The position numbers and the translations under genes were made by a program. Shown one piece after another: positions 1-8,092 of a stretch of DNA of 64,000 nucleotides (its first letter is position 1; every line of letters begins with the position of its first letter). Origin of the DNA: Haliscomenobacter sp965225875 (GTDB lineage Bacteria; Bacteroidota; Bacteroidia; Chitinophagales; Saprospiraceae). The stretch is from contig NZ_CBDDBS010000003.1 of NCBI RefSeq assembly GCF_965225875.1, positions 2,108,001 through 2,172,000 on the forward strand. The letters are read 5' to 3'. Below the pieces are notes generated by a model. It did no database searches and was not told the DNA's origin. It saw only the letters and a program-made list of their open reading frames with translations.

Positions 1-91
1 CAATACTACGGTCATGTTTGCCCCTTATTCGGTGAACATTGCCAACAATTACGTGGAGATGTTCCAGGTGCACCATGTACACAATGATTAA
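1..91 (+). CDS. C-terminal end of an MbnP-like metal-binding protein (partial)
   Basis: The window opens inside a reading frame (codons start at base 2) that ends with TAA at 89-91 and encodes about 29 residues. The tail contains IANNYVEMFQVHHVHND. A second gene in this window (12381-13136), which I assign to the MbnP-like family, ends IANNIPAMFTYE, so the two tails align; this one carries an extra His-rich extension. An MbnH-like di-haem protein starts 2 bp after the stop, which is the usual MbnP/MbnH pairing. In that system MbnH oxidises a tryptophan of MbnP to make a copper site. The assignment rests on the short tail plus context. Confidence 0.6.
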   Translation, partial: NTTVMFAPYSVNIANNYVEMFQVHHVHND

Positions 92-93
92 CC

Positions 94-1122
94 ATGAAGC
101 CGATGCTCAATCTCATTCTCATCATAGCGGCCCTGCTTTGGTCTTGCCAACCAGAGGCCGAACCGGAAAACATTCAGTTTGTCAAACCAGCCAATTTTCC
201 TGAGCCGGTTTACGACCTGAAGAAGAATCCCATCAGCGCGGCCGGGTTTGAACTGGGGCGCACCCTTTTTTACGATCCCATTCTGTCTCGCGATGGCAGC
301 ATCAGTTGTGGTTCTTGTCACCAGCAAAGTGCTGCCTTCACCCACCACGGACATGACCTTAGCCACGGCATTGACGACCAGTTGGGTGAGCGCAACAGCC
401 CGCCGATCATGAACCTGGCCTGGCACAATACCTTCTTTTGGGATGGCGGGGTACACGACTTGGATTTGCAGCCGATTGCACCGATCGAAAATCCACTGGA
501 AATGGATGAGGACCTGAAAAAAGCGGTAGAAAAAGTACGCAACAGCAGCAAATATGCCCCCATGTTTAAAGCCACTTTTGGCAGCACAGAAGTGACTACC
601 GATCGCATGCTCAAGGCCATGTCGCAATTCATGTTGATGTGTATTTCCGCCGATTCGCGCTACGACAAGTATGTGCGCAAGGAAGCCGGGGGGGAATTGA
701 ATACGACCGAACTGGCCGGAATGCAGGTGTTTCAGCAAAAATGTGCCTCCTGCCACAAAGGGGAACTCTTCTCCGATTTCAGTTTTCGCAACAATGGCCT
801 CAGTCACGAATTCAACAAAGACCGGGGCCGTTACCGCATTACCCTCAACGAGGAAGACGACTACAAATTCAAGGTACCCAGCCTGCGAAACGTAGCCAAC
901 ACTGGCCCTTACATGCACGACGGCCGCTTTTACACGCTTGATGAAGTGCTGACGCACTACACGTTGGGCATTCGCGACCAAACTACCCTCGATCCCTTGC
1001 TCAAACAAAATGGCCAATTGGGCATCGAACTCAGCACCGAAGAAAAAGAACAAATCAAGGCTTTTTTAAAAACCTTAAGTGACGATACCTTCCTGCGCGA
1101 TCGGAAATTGTCGGAGCAATAA
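94..1122 (+). CDS. Di-haem cytochrome c peroxidase family protein, MbnH-like
   Basis: A 342-residue exported di-haem protein of the CcpA/MauG/MbnH family. The N-terminus is a lipoprotein-type signal (cysteine 18 after LLWS), so it is probably anchored in the periplasm-facing membrane. Two haem c attachment motifs are visible: CGSCH at 72-76 and CASCH at 217-221, the normal one-per-domain layout, followed by a C-terminal PYMHDGRF-type segment typical of the family. It starts 2 bp after an MbnP-like gene, so MauG-like oxidation of the partner, rather than peroxide detoxification, is the likelier role; that is inference from context. An outer-membrane protein gene follows within a few bases, suggesting one operon. 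Confidence 0.85.
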   Translation: MKPMLNLILIIAALLWSCQPEAEPENIQFVKPANFPEPVYDLKKNPISAAGFELGRTLFYDPILSRDGSISCGSCHQQSAAFTHHGHDLSHGIDDQLGERNSPPIMNLAWHNTFFWDGGVHDLDLQPIAPIENPLEMDEDLKKAVEKVRNSSKYAPMFKATFGSTEVTTDRMLKAMSQFMLMCISADSRYDKYVRKEAGGELNTTELAGMQVFQQKCASCHKGELFSDFSFRNNGLSHEFNKDRGRYRITLNEEDDYKFKVPSLRNVANTGPYMHDGRFYTLDEVLTHYTLGIRDQTTLDPLLKQNGQLGIELSTEEKEQIKAFLKTLSDDTFLRDRKLSEQ

Positions 1123-1127
1123 AATTG

Positions 1128-2048
1128 ATGGCTATGAAAAAGATATTCTGGGTACTCAGTCTGCTTTTCAGCCTGAATCAAAACTCAGTTTTGGCTTGTG
1201 ATGTGTGCGGCTGTTCAGCCGGAGCTTATTACCTGGGCATCATGCCCCAACAAAACAACAATTTCCTGGGAATTCGCTACCGTAACAGCATTTACGACGG
1301 ACACGGAGGCCTGGTGCCTTATGGCGCACACGATATTTTTCAAAGCACGGAACTGTTCTCCCGGTATTACCTGCATCCACGGGTACAGTTGCTGGGTTTT
1401 GTACCCTTTAGTTTTAACCAGCGCATGCAAACCGATCGGGAAATGAAGGTTCAAGGTTTGGGTGATGTGTTGTTGTTGGCCAATTATCAACTGTGGAATA
1501 CCGCAAGGGGCAACAACCTGGAAGGCTGGCGGCACAGTTTTTTTGTAGGGGGTGGGCTGAAATTACCCACTGGGCAGTTTCGTTTTACCGAAACGGATGC
1601 TACCCAGGTGAACAATGCCAACTTTCAATTGGGCTCCGGTAGTCTGGACTATTTATTGAGTTCCAATTATACCCTACGTTGGAAAGGTTGGGGCTTGAAT
1701 CTGGAAGGCAGCGTCAAACTCAACGGCAAAAACGCGGATGACTATCGCTTTGGCACCCGGGTTAGTGGCAATGGCAATGTGTTTTTGATCCGACAATTGA
1801 GCAAAAGCCTAGGCTTAATGCCTTATGCGGGATTGTATGTTGAACAAAGTGCTGCCGATTGGCAAAAGGGTACCGAAGTAGAGGGAACTGGCGGACCTTT
1901 GATGGCGGCCAACACCGGCCTCGACCTGTACCTGAACAATCGCTGGTCCCTGGGTTTGAAGTATCAATTGCCTTTATACCAAAATTTGGGCGATGGGCAT
2001 CTTGACGCCAAACGACGGTTTATGGCACAGGTATTAATCCTTTGGTGA
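1128..2048 (+). CDS. Outer-membrane beta-barrel protein with CxxCxC leader (transporter-like)
   Basis: About 306 residues with a signal peptide, then ACDVCGCSAG at the start of the mature protein. The rest alternates short strands rich in Y, W, G and N (for example FLGIRYRNS, LGLKYQLPLY) and ends in a hydrophobic strand with terminal tryptophan (VLILW), as outer-membrane barrels do. Start codons at 1125 (TTG), 1128 and 1134 (ATG) are all possible; the last gives MKKIFWVL. It lies 5 bp after the MbnH-like gene and is probably co-transcribed. The CxxCxC motif could bind metal, and a role in copper or other metal traffic is inferred from the neighbours only. Confidence 0.6.
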   Translation: MAMKKIFWVLSLLFSLNQNSVLACDVCGCSAGAYYLGIMPQQNNNFLGIRYRNSIYDGHGGLVPYGAHDIFQSTELFSRYYLHPRVQLLGFVPFSFNQRMQTDREMKVQGLGDVLLLANYQLWNTARGNNLEGWRHSFFVGGGLKLPTGQFRFTETDATQVNNANFQLGSGSLDYLLSSNYTLRWKGWGLNLEGSVKLNGKNADDYRFGTRVSGNGNVFLIRQLSKSLGLMPYAGLYVEQSAADWQKGTEVEGTGGPLMAANTGLDLYLNNRWSLGLKYQLPLYQNLGDGHLDAKRRFMAQVLILW

Positions 2049-2081
2049 TGAATGCCACCGTTTTTTCCTATTGAAGTCTAA

Positions 2082-2089
2082 TATCTTTG
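2082..2089 (+). promoter_or_regulatory. Possible -7 element TATCTTTG
   Basis: TATCTTTG matches the Bacteroidota -7 consensus TAnnTTTG and sits 29 bp upstream of the ATG at 2118. No clear TTG is found at the -33 distance, so the call is tentative. Confidence 0.35.
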
Positions 2090-2117
2090 TACTCAATTAA
2101 TTCATAAAACCAAATCA

Positions 2118-2495
2118 ATGAAAAAGTACTTTTTTGCATTGCTGTTGCTGGGATTGGCCCAGCTTTCTTTTGCCCAAAAAGCCACCGGTTGGGATGAATT
2201 GGATGCCTACCACTCGGTAATGGCGGCAACTTTCCACCCTGCTGAAGAAGGCAACCTCAAACCACTGATGGAACGTTCGGGTGAATTGGCCGAAAAAGCC
2301 AAAATCCTCAAAGCTTCGGCTATCCCTGAAAAATACCAAAAAGACGGGGTGAAAACTTCCATCAAACTACTGGCTAAAGAATCCAAAGCCATCGACAAGT
2401 TTGTAAAAACCAAACCTGCAGATGCAGAGTTGACCAAAGCCATCACTTCATTGCACGATCGCTTCCACCAGGTGATGGAGGAGTGTATGCATTAA
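2118..2495 (+). CDS. Small secreted all-helical protein with His/Met/Cys-rich end
   Basis: 125 residues with a clear signal peptide (MKKYFFALLLLGLAQLSFAQ). The mature part is lysine-rich and predicted helical and recalls four-helix-bundle cytochrome c prime or metal-binding bundles, but there is no CxxCH, so it carries no covalent haem. The C-terminus HDRFHQVMEECMH offers His, Met and Cys ligands. It follows the MbnP/MbnH/barrel genes on the same strand after a 69-bp gap with a possible promoter. A metal-binding role is inference; I do not recognise a named family. Confidence 0.6.
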   Translation: MKKYFFALLLLGLAQLSFAQKATGWDELDAYHSVMAATFHPAEEGNLKPLMERSGELAEKAKILKASAIPEKYQKDGVKTSIKLLAKESKAIDKFVKTKPADAELTKAITSLHDRFHQVMEECMH

Positions 2496-2572
2496 AGTGA
2501 GAAGTGAGAAGTGAAAAGTGAGAAGTGAAAAACTATAAATAATTTTTCACTTCTCATTTCTTACTTCTTTTC
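2496..2572 (+). repeat. Palindrome with GTGAGAA-word arms, probable hairpin/terminator
   Basis: The left arm repeats GTGAGAA/GTGAAAA words and the right arm repeats TTCACTTCTC words. The core stem GAGAAGTGAAAAA (2519-2531) pairs perfectly with 2543-2555, and pairing continues outward with mismatches. It begins directly after the stop codon of the preceding gene, so it may end that transcript. It belongs with the other tandem-word palindromes of this window. Confidence 0.6.
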
Positions 2573-2611
2573 TTATCTTTTAACTGATAATTAACCAATT
2601 GAATCAGCCGA

Positions 2612-3001
2612 ATGACTAGAGTGTTTTACTCTTATTTTCTGGTCTTTTTGATGCTCTGGCCCGTGTGGAGAACTGGGTTGGTGTGGGCTTGGTTCATGGT
2701 TAATCAAACTTACATTGCGCAAGAATTGTGCATCAATCGGGACAAACCCGAATTGACTTGTAATGGCAAATGTTTCCTCAGCTTCCAACTCAAAGCTACA
2801 CCCAAAGATGGGGACAAACAAGTAGCACATGGCGTAGAAGACCTAATGGGCAAAACCTTATCTTTTGATTTTCAATATCCTTCTCTAGTTTTTTTTACGC
2901 CTAAAGCCTCTCCACTGAATCAACATAAGGATTGTTTCTCTTCCCAAATTGTAGTGCTTCCCCCACAGAAGCACGCCCTTTTTAGACCTCCCATTGCTTA
3001 A
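2612..3001 (+). CDS. Small membrane-anchored Cys-motif protein
   Basis: 129 residues. Residues 5-30 form a hydrophobic segment (signal anchor), followed by ELCINRDKPELTCNGKCFLS. I recall this CxNxxxPxLxCxGKC pattern in small Bacteroidota proteins found near TonB receptors and copper-related genes, but no biochemical function is known to me. The rest is low in recognisable features. The TATCTTTT at 2574-2581 is a possible -7 element. Its place downstream of the MbnP/MbnH cluster fits metal handling, which remains inference. Confidence 0.6.
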   Translation: MTRVFYSYFLVFLMLWPVWRTGLVWAWFMVNQTYIAQELCINRDKPELTCNGKCFLSFQLKATPKDGDKQVAHGVEDLMGKTLSFDFQYPSLVFFTPKASPLNQHKDCFSSQIVVLPPQKHALFRPPIA

Positions 3002-3097
3002 ATTTCAGCTGCTTGCTTGGATTTGATTTAGTCTTGTTACATCGAGGGCTGAGTGCGCTATGCGTTATCCCGCCTAATTGTTTCTGGAAAATCGCAT

Positions 3098-6028
3098 TTA
3101 CCGCACAATCACAATCTTCTTCACCTTCCGTTCCAAACTCCCCTCCGCTCTGATCTCCAAAAAGTAAATCCCATTGGGCAAGGTATTCACATTCAATTCC
3201 GTAGATTCTTCATTTAGAAGAGTGGGCTGCACCACTGTGCGACCATTCGCATCGTACAATCGAGCAACCAGCTTGCCATTCTCTACATTGCGGCGCACAA
3301 CGAGTTGATCAATGGCTGGATTGGGAAAAACCAGGATTTCGGGCAGGCGCGGTTCATCGATGGAAACGACATTGTCGGAAAGTAGCCGCCAGAGTTCTTG
3401 TCCATGCACCCCATCATCGGCTGAAAAATAGAGGTCATTTTTAAAAACAGTGAAATTATCTGGACTACTGGAAGCTGGCCCCACGTTCAAGTCAAAAAGC
3501 ATCTGAGTTCCCGCCTCCGTGCCATCACTTCGCCAAAGTTCATAGCCATTGATGCCGTTGTCGGAAGTGAAATACAAATACTTGCCCCAAGAGAAAAGAC
3601 TGCGCGGATAGGTTCGGGTGCTGGAATTGATAAGTTGTTTGACGCGTACGGTTCCTGCGGAGGTTCCGTCGCTTTTCCATAGCGATTCCTTCCCACCACC
3701 GCCGTCTTCCACGATAAAAAACAGCTCTTGTTGATGTGGAGTAAAATAACGAGGAGCAGAGCCTTGCGGGCCTGGAAAAATGTCTTTCACCAGTACTGTT
3801 CCTTCGGCAGTACCATCGCTTTTCCATAGCTCTGCCCCAATTGAGAAATCAGAAGTAGTGAAATACAAATTTTGATTGAACACAACTCCATTACGTGGTG
3901 TCGAACCATCTTGGCCTGGGTTAATATCTTTGACGATTTTGGTACCTGCATTACTGCCATCACTAATCCACAATTCATCTCCCATGCCAATGGATTGGGC
4001 GTTCAAAAACAGCTTTTCGCCCACTTTTCCCAATATCTCACGAACCACTACGAGGTTAGGTTGAGTAGTAACCACAGTAGTGCCTGCGCTGGTACCATTG
4101 GTTTTCCAGAGCTGTTGCCCCCACAATGCATCACTAGCGATGAAAAAAAGCAAGCTATCTTGTAAAACAAAAGGAAGATTATAAGAATAATCAGGAAAAG
4201 CTTGCTCAGGGAAGTAAACGTCTTTTAGCAATCGCGTGCCTGCATCAGTGCCGTCCGAAACCCAAAGTGCATTGCCCTGCTCAAGCGTATAAGCATTAAA
4301 AATTAGTTTATCTCTTAGCACCCCAATGTATCTAGTGCCACTGATTTCTTTACCCAGGTAGTCTTTCAAACGTACGGTACCTTGCTCCGTGCCATCGCTC
4401 TTCCAAAGGTGGTGGGTCTGCCTCTCCGTCTCATGGATAGCTGAAAAGACGTACTGATCCTTATAAACCGTCGCTAAGAGAATATCTGCATTTTCTGCGC
4501 CAGGAAAAATGTCTTTAACCAGTTGTGTGCCTTGTGCGGTGCCATCTGATTTCCATAGTTCAGCCCCCAGCCTTTGGGTCCTCCCCGAAAACATCAGGTG
4601 ATCTTTGACTACTTTGATCTGACTGGGAAAAGAACCTGATCCAGTTGGGTCAAATCGAGTAAAAAGTTGGGTTCCCCCCGCCGTTCCATCGCTTTTCCAC
4701 AATTCCTGGCCATTGTCACCATCTTGAGATCTATAATAAATGTTATTTTTAAAAGCGATCAATCCAATGGAATCGCTTGAGTTTCCACCAGGATTGATGC
4801 TGCTGATACGACTAGTTCCGGTAGGGGTACCATCCGTGCGCCACAATCCACCGCCTTGTAAGCTATCAGTGGCTGCAAAGAAGAAGTGAGTGGCATTGCT
4901 AGTGCTTTGAAAGGGTAGACGGTTAAAAGAGCCCCCAGGGCCAGTAAAAATATCCCTGATCAATTGAGTTCCTGCTGCTGTCCCATCACTTTTCCAAAGC
5001 TCGAAACCATGGGTGCCATCGTCGGCTACAAAAAAAAGCTGATTGTTGAAGGATCGAAAATTGTATGGATTGGCACCTAATGCTCCTGGTCGAATATCCT
5101 TAAGCATTTTAGTAGATTGGGGCGTACCCTCGCTGTGCCAAAGTTCGTACCCATTGGCATCAGTAGAAGCAGTGAAAAAAAGCTTATTTCCAGCCACAGT
5201 GAGATTGGTTGGATTAATGCCATTACTCCCGGGATTTAAATCGGCAAATAATTTTGTACCTCCGGGCGTAGCATCGGATTGCCACAATTCCCAACCACTG
5301 CTGTTGTCATTGGCTACAAAATAAATCAAGTCTTTGAACACTACGAATTCAAAAATGCCAAACTGGAGGTCTACTGCTTTGATCAAACTGGTACCTGCGC
5401 TGGTCCCATCACTTTTCCAAAGTTGGTTACGTCCAGAGGAGTCTTCAGCTAAAAAGATCAACTGATTTTTATAAATCTGGAAATTATTCGGGCTAGCCAA
5501 AAAATCAAATTCAAAAACCCGGGTAGTGCCTTCACGTGTATTATTGGTTTTCCATAATTCCGATCGACCCGTATCAGTGTCACGGTGAATGAAATAAACC
5601 TGATCGCCAAGTTTGATGAATTTGCCATTTTCACCACTGGAAACACCATTCACAGTGGAAACTTTGAGTATAGTGGGCTGAGGGTTGATCAAATTGAAAG
5701 CCCAATATTGCAAGGTATTGGCATCGAGGCTTCTAACCAGATAGCAAAAATCGTCAATGATGTTAAGATCCCAATATTGGGAGCTGGTATTACCAATGTT
5801 AAAGTTCATTATCAATTTAGTGCCTGCCTCTGTTCCGTCGCTGAGGAATAAGTCGCGGCCGTATTGATTTTGAAAAGCAGTAAAAACGAAATGACTACTT
5901 CCTGCCTTTAAATTAAGCGGATCACTACCAATGGTCGATTTATTGATGTCGGTGACTAAAAACTGGCTTTTGAGTAAAAAAGGGAGAAATAAAAGGCAGG
6001 ATAACAAAACGTAAAGTTTGGTTCGCAT
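3098..6028 (-). CDS. Large secreted ELWxSDGT-repeat protein with T9SS sorting domain
   Basis: 976 residues. A signal peptide (first ~22 residues) precedes sixteen copies of the repeat L(W/F)xSDGTxxGT, about 50-60 residues apart, with degenerate versions such as LWKTNNTREGT; a final truncated ELWR ends the series. Intervening strands (YFxAxDxxxGxELW) suggest one or more beta-propellers. The last ~80 residues (ILVFPNPAIDQLVV to KKIVIVR) are a type A T9SS C-terminal sorting domain, so the protein should be secreted through the outer membrane and probably anchored to the surface. Its substrate or partner is unknown. Confidence 0.85.
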   Translation of the reverse strand: MRTKLYVLLSCLLFLPFLLKSQFLVTDINKSTIGSDPLNLKAGSSHFVFTAFQNQYGRDLFLSDGTEAGTKLIMNFNIGNTSSQYWDLNIIDDFCYLVRSLDANTLQYWAFNLINPQPTILKVSTVNGVSSGENGKFIKLGDQVYFIHRDTDTGRSELWKTNNTREGTTRVFEFDFLASPNNFQIYKNQLIFLAEDSSGRNQLWKSDGTSAGTSLIKAVDLQFGIFEFVVFKDLIYFVANDNSSGWELWQSDATPGGTKLFADLNPGSNGINPTNLTVAGNKLFFTASTDANGYELWHSEGTPQSTKMLKDIRPGALGANPYNFRSFNNQLFFVADDGTHGFELWKSDGTAAGTQLIRDIFTGPGGSFNRLPFQSTSNATHFFFAATDSLQGGGLWRTDGTPTGTSRISSINPGGNSSDSIGLIAFKNNIYYRSQDGDNGQELWKSDGTAGGTQLFTRFDPTGSGSFPSQIKVVKDHLMFSGRTQRLGAELWKSDGTAQGTQLVKDIFPGAENADILLATVYKDQYVFSAIHETERQTHHLWKSDGTEQGTVRLKDYLGKEISGTRYIGVLRDKLIFNAYTLEQGNALWVSDGTDAGTRLLKDVYFPEQAFPDYSYNLPFVLQDSLLFFIASDALWGQQLWKTNGTSAGTTVVTTQPNLVVVREILGKVGEKLFLNAQSIGMGDELWISDGSNAGTKIVKDINPGQDGSTPRNGVVFNQNLYFTTSDFSIGAELWKSDGTAEGTVLVKDIFPGPQGSAPRYFTPHQQELFFIVEDGGGGKESLWKSDGTSAGTVRVKQLINSSTRTYPRSLFSWGKYLYFTSDNGINGYELWRSDGTEAGTQMLFDLNVGPASSSPDNFTVFKNDLYFSADDGVHGQELWRLLSDNVVSIDEPRLPEILVFPNPAIDQLVVRRNVENGKLVARLYDANGRTVVQPTLLNEESTELNVNTLPNGIYFLEIRAEGSLERKVKKIVIVR

Positions 6029-6139
6029 AACAATGGGTTTGGGATGAAATGGTTTTGCCTGTAAGTTGTTATTTTTGGTTGAAAATGGTGTGCGAAAAAA
6101 GGAGAATGTAAAATAGACGACAGCGCCGACACTACTTTG

Positions 6140-6289
6140 TTAAGCCTGAAAACGCTCCGTGGCTTCCCAGTACTGCAATTGTTGCTGCAAATCCGCAGCA
6201 GCCAGGCGATTGAAGGCCAGTTGGGTGTGGCTAGAAGGCGAAAAGTAGGCAAATAAATTGGTGGTCAAGGAGCCTATACATTTATTCAA
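6140..6289 (-). pseudogene. Possible C-terminal gene remnant overlapping the TonB-C-like gene
   Basis: On the minus strand a frame is open from just inside 6301 to a TAA at 6140-6142. It encodes a protein-like C-terminus including AYFSPSSHTQLAFNRLAAA and ending DLQQQLQYWEATERFQA. There is no ATG; TTG codons at 6289 and 6268 are the only starts. It overlaps the end of the gene at 6282-7019 in another frame. The amphipathic composition looks like real coding sequence, so it may be the 3-prime stub of a deleted gene. A chance frame cannot be excluded. Confidence 0.3.
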
Positions 6290-7019
6290 ATGAACGGATA
6301 TTCAAAAGATTGACCATGCAGTTCTCCATATTGCCAATGGTGAGAACAAAGCTCTGTTTGACTTTTAAACCGTTAGAAAGCGCTGCTGGCTTCCAAGTAG
6401 GCATTTTTGAAATAGCCGCAACCAGCATTTCGTCAATTTTTGGATCTTTTGATGGCATGGCAACTTGGATATCCGCAACCTGCCCCTGTTCGGTAATGGT
6501 GAATTTAATGGCCGTCAAATCATAACCCGCAAAACTTCCTGCTTCAATCTTTACAATGCCATTTTGTTGCAGGTATTGAATCAATTGCGCTGCACTTTCG
6601 CCATAAGTAGCATTTTTATCAGGCATGATCGTAACGCTGAAATCGTATTGCTTCTCGGTGTTAACTTTCAACGAGTTTTCGGGCAAGTAGCTTACGCTTA
6701 CAGCAATATCGCTGCTGCGGTCAGCCGATTTTATCAGTTCTTTTTGCTCCTGATTTAAGACATCGCTGGTACCCGAAGCCCTTGTTTTGATCCCATTTTT
6801 ATATGCTGAAATTTCCACGGAAATGTATTTTTTCACCCAAGATGTGGGGTACCGTTTGTCCAAATCCGTAAGTGTGTTTATTTCAGCCAGCTTATTTTCC
6901 TGGATCGAAATGAATGGTAGAACCTTGTTTACTTCAAATTTCAGCTCATTCTGGGCAAAACCGTTGAAAGCGCATCCGATCGAGAGAAGCACTACCAGTA
7001 AAAACTGATTTTTTTTCAT
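6282..7019 (-). CDS. Secreted protein with TonB C-terminal-like domain
   Basis: About 245 residues from the ATG at 7019 (MKKNQFLL); an upstream in-frame ATG at 7040 would add seven residues before the signal peptide. Residues ~150-235 (AAQLIQYLQQNGIVKIEAGS, then FTITEQGQVADIQVAMPSKD and MPTWKPAALSNGLKVKQSFVLTI) have the pattern of the TonB C-terminal fold. Unlike true TonB there is a cleavable signal peptide ending FAQ and no proline-rich linker. A periplasmic or surface protein that borrows the TonB-C fold is more likely than an energy transducer. No obvious operon partner. Confidence 0.65.
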   Translation of the reverse strand: MKKNQFLLVVLLSIGCAFNGFAQNELKFEVNKVLPFISIQENKLAEINTLTDLDKRYPTSWVKKYISVEISAYKNGIKTRASGTSDVLNQEQKELIKSADRSSDIAVSVSYLPENSLKVNTEKQYDFSVTIMPDKNATYGESAAQLIQYLQQNGIVKIEAGSFAGYDLTAIKFTITEQGQVADIQVAMPSKDPKIDEMLVAAISKMPTWKPAALSNGLKVKQSFVLTIGNMENCMVNLLNIRSFE

Positions 7020-7122
7020 ACCTGCATTTTTAAAAGGCATTAGGAATGAGGCGAAGATAAGCTGTTTTAGGGTGTAAAAATGATAAGTTTTTGTATTGAG
7101 ATTGTGTTTCAGGGAACGGTTC

Positions 7123-7187
7123 GATGTACGCCCGTGCCACTGTGCTTTGGCGTTGAGCGTTGACTTTCAGCGGCATGGACGTACATC
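7123..7187 (+). repeat. Imperfect hairpin in gene-free stretch 7020-7369
   Basis: GATGTACGCCCGTGCC at 7123-7138 pairs with GGCATGGACGTACATC at 7172-7187 (14 of 16; both mismatches would be G-U in RNA). Together with the perfect hairpin at 7205-7236 this is the only structure I see in the ~350 bp without a gene between the TonB-C-like and DUF3828-like genes. Confidence 0.45.
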
Positions 7188-7204
7188 CTTGTACTAAGTT
7201 TTTG

Positions 7205-7236
7205 AGCCTTCGGAAGTTTGAAAACTTCCGAAGGCT
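7205..7236 (+). terminator. Perfect 15-bp hairpin AGCCTTCGGAAGTTT
   Basis: AGCCTTCGGAAGTTT at 7205-7219 is followed by a 2-base loop and its exact reverse complement at 7222-7236. It lies upstream of the minus-strand gene at 6282-7019 and between two genes of the same strand, so it could end upstream transcripts or be a mobile palindromic repeat. No long T-tract follows. Confidence 0.5.
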
Positions 7237-7369
7237 TGGTTTACGTCATTTTGCTGCGGCAGTAACACAACCAAAGTTGGTCAGAAGCCATTTGCCAATT
7301 TTAAATCAATAGTGCGGCGCAAATCACCATTTGAATGATGTGTTTCATATGCAATACTTTGCACAGTAA

Positions 7370-7924
7370 CTATTCACAAAAAATCCTAGAAATCAACCAT
7401 TTGCCGTTCTCTTTGACCAATTCCAACTTTTTGGCGGTATAATCCTCTAAATCCAGAATTGCTGTAACTTTTTCAGTACCTAAACCTTGGACTTCCACCG
7501 GCGCCGTTGTCAAAAGCTTGAAATCCTCAATCTCCTGGGAACAGAGGAAGCGGTCGTAATCAAGACCCGATAAGGGGAATTCATTACCGTTTTCCTTGCC
7601 TTTTGCCCAAATCGCTTCGTATTTTTTCAGATACGCCATGTCATTGTCAATAAAGGCCTGACTGAGAAAACCACTTTTCATCATTTGTGCGTGATAGGCT
7701 GCTACTTTTGCCATGTCTAATTTTGAAAATTCACCTTCTGAGTCAACATAATCAATGCGCTCAATACCCGCCGGAGGATACCATTTGTAAAAATTATGCA
7801 CCACATCGGTGATAGCCGCTAATTCAGCTTTAGGATCCGTTGGCACATTATTCTTAGGTGCTTCTTGACAAGCGGAAAAAGATGTCAATGCAAGGCAGAT
7901 AACAAATAATTTTCTCATTTTCAT
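7370..7924 (-). CDS. Lipoprotein, DUF3828-like
   Basis: 184 residues. Lipoprotein signal: MKMRKLFVICLALTSFSAC with cysteine 19 as the lipidated residue; ATGs at 7924 and 7918 both fit. The segment ITDVVHNFYKWYPPAG resembles the start of DUF3828 domains, and the end LELVKENGKWLISRIFCE resembles the closing strand of the same cystatin/NTF2-like fold. Function unknown. It stands alone on the minus strand with gaps of ~350 and ~168 bp around it. Confidence 0.65.
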   Translation of the reverse strand: MKMRKLFVICLALTSFSACQEAPKNNVPTDPKAELAAITDVVHNFYKWYPPAGIERIDYVDSEGEFSKLDMAKVAAYHAQMMKSGFLSQAFIDNDMAYLKKYEAIWAKGKENGNEFPLSGLDYDRFLCSQEIEDFKLLTTAPVEVQGLGTEKVTAILDLEDYTAKKLELVKENGKWLISRIFCE

Positions 7925-8012
7925 GGCTTTATGAATTTTATAAATATTGAGGGGCTTTGTATGCTATATGACGCATAATAGCGTTTTAGGCATTAATTTT
8001 TTTCATCCTCGT

Positions 8013-8030
8013 TGCTTTTTTAAAAAAGCA
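8013..8030 (-). terminator. T-rich perfect palindrome downstream of the lectin gene
   Basis: TGCTTTTTTAAAAAAGCA is an 18-bp perfect palindrome followed on the minus strand by an A/T-rich run. It lies 60-80 bp past the stop of the lectin gene (minus strand) and could terminate it. A second weak stem (GCTGC...GCAGC) adjoins it. Confidence 0.4.
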
Positions 8031-8092
8031 AAGCTGCAGGAAACTACGCCCGCAGCCATGCTTTTTTCGATAAATAGCGTTCGGATTGAAGG

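Noticed and set aside
88..1053. 321-codon minus-strand frame
   Set aside because: Antisense to the di-haem MbnH-like gene; the CxxCH motifs are on the plus strand.
5956..6252. 98-codon minus-strand frame spanning the start of the ELWxSDGT gene
   Set aside because: It overlaps the signal peptide of the larger gene in another frame and has low-complexity residues only.
7110..7190. tRNA-like GGTTCGATG segment
   Set aside because: No acceptor stem, anticodon arm or CCA context could be built around it; it is part of a simple hairpin.
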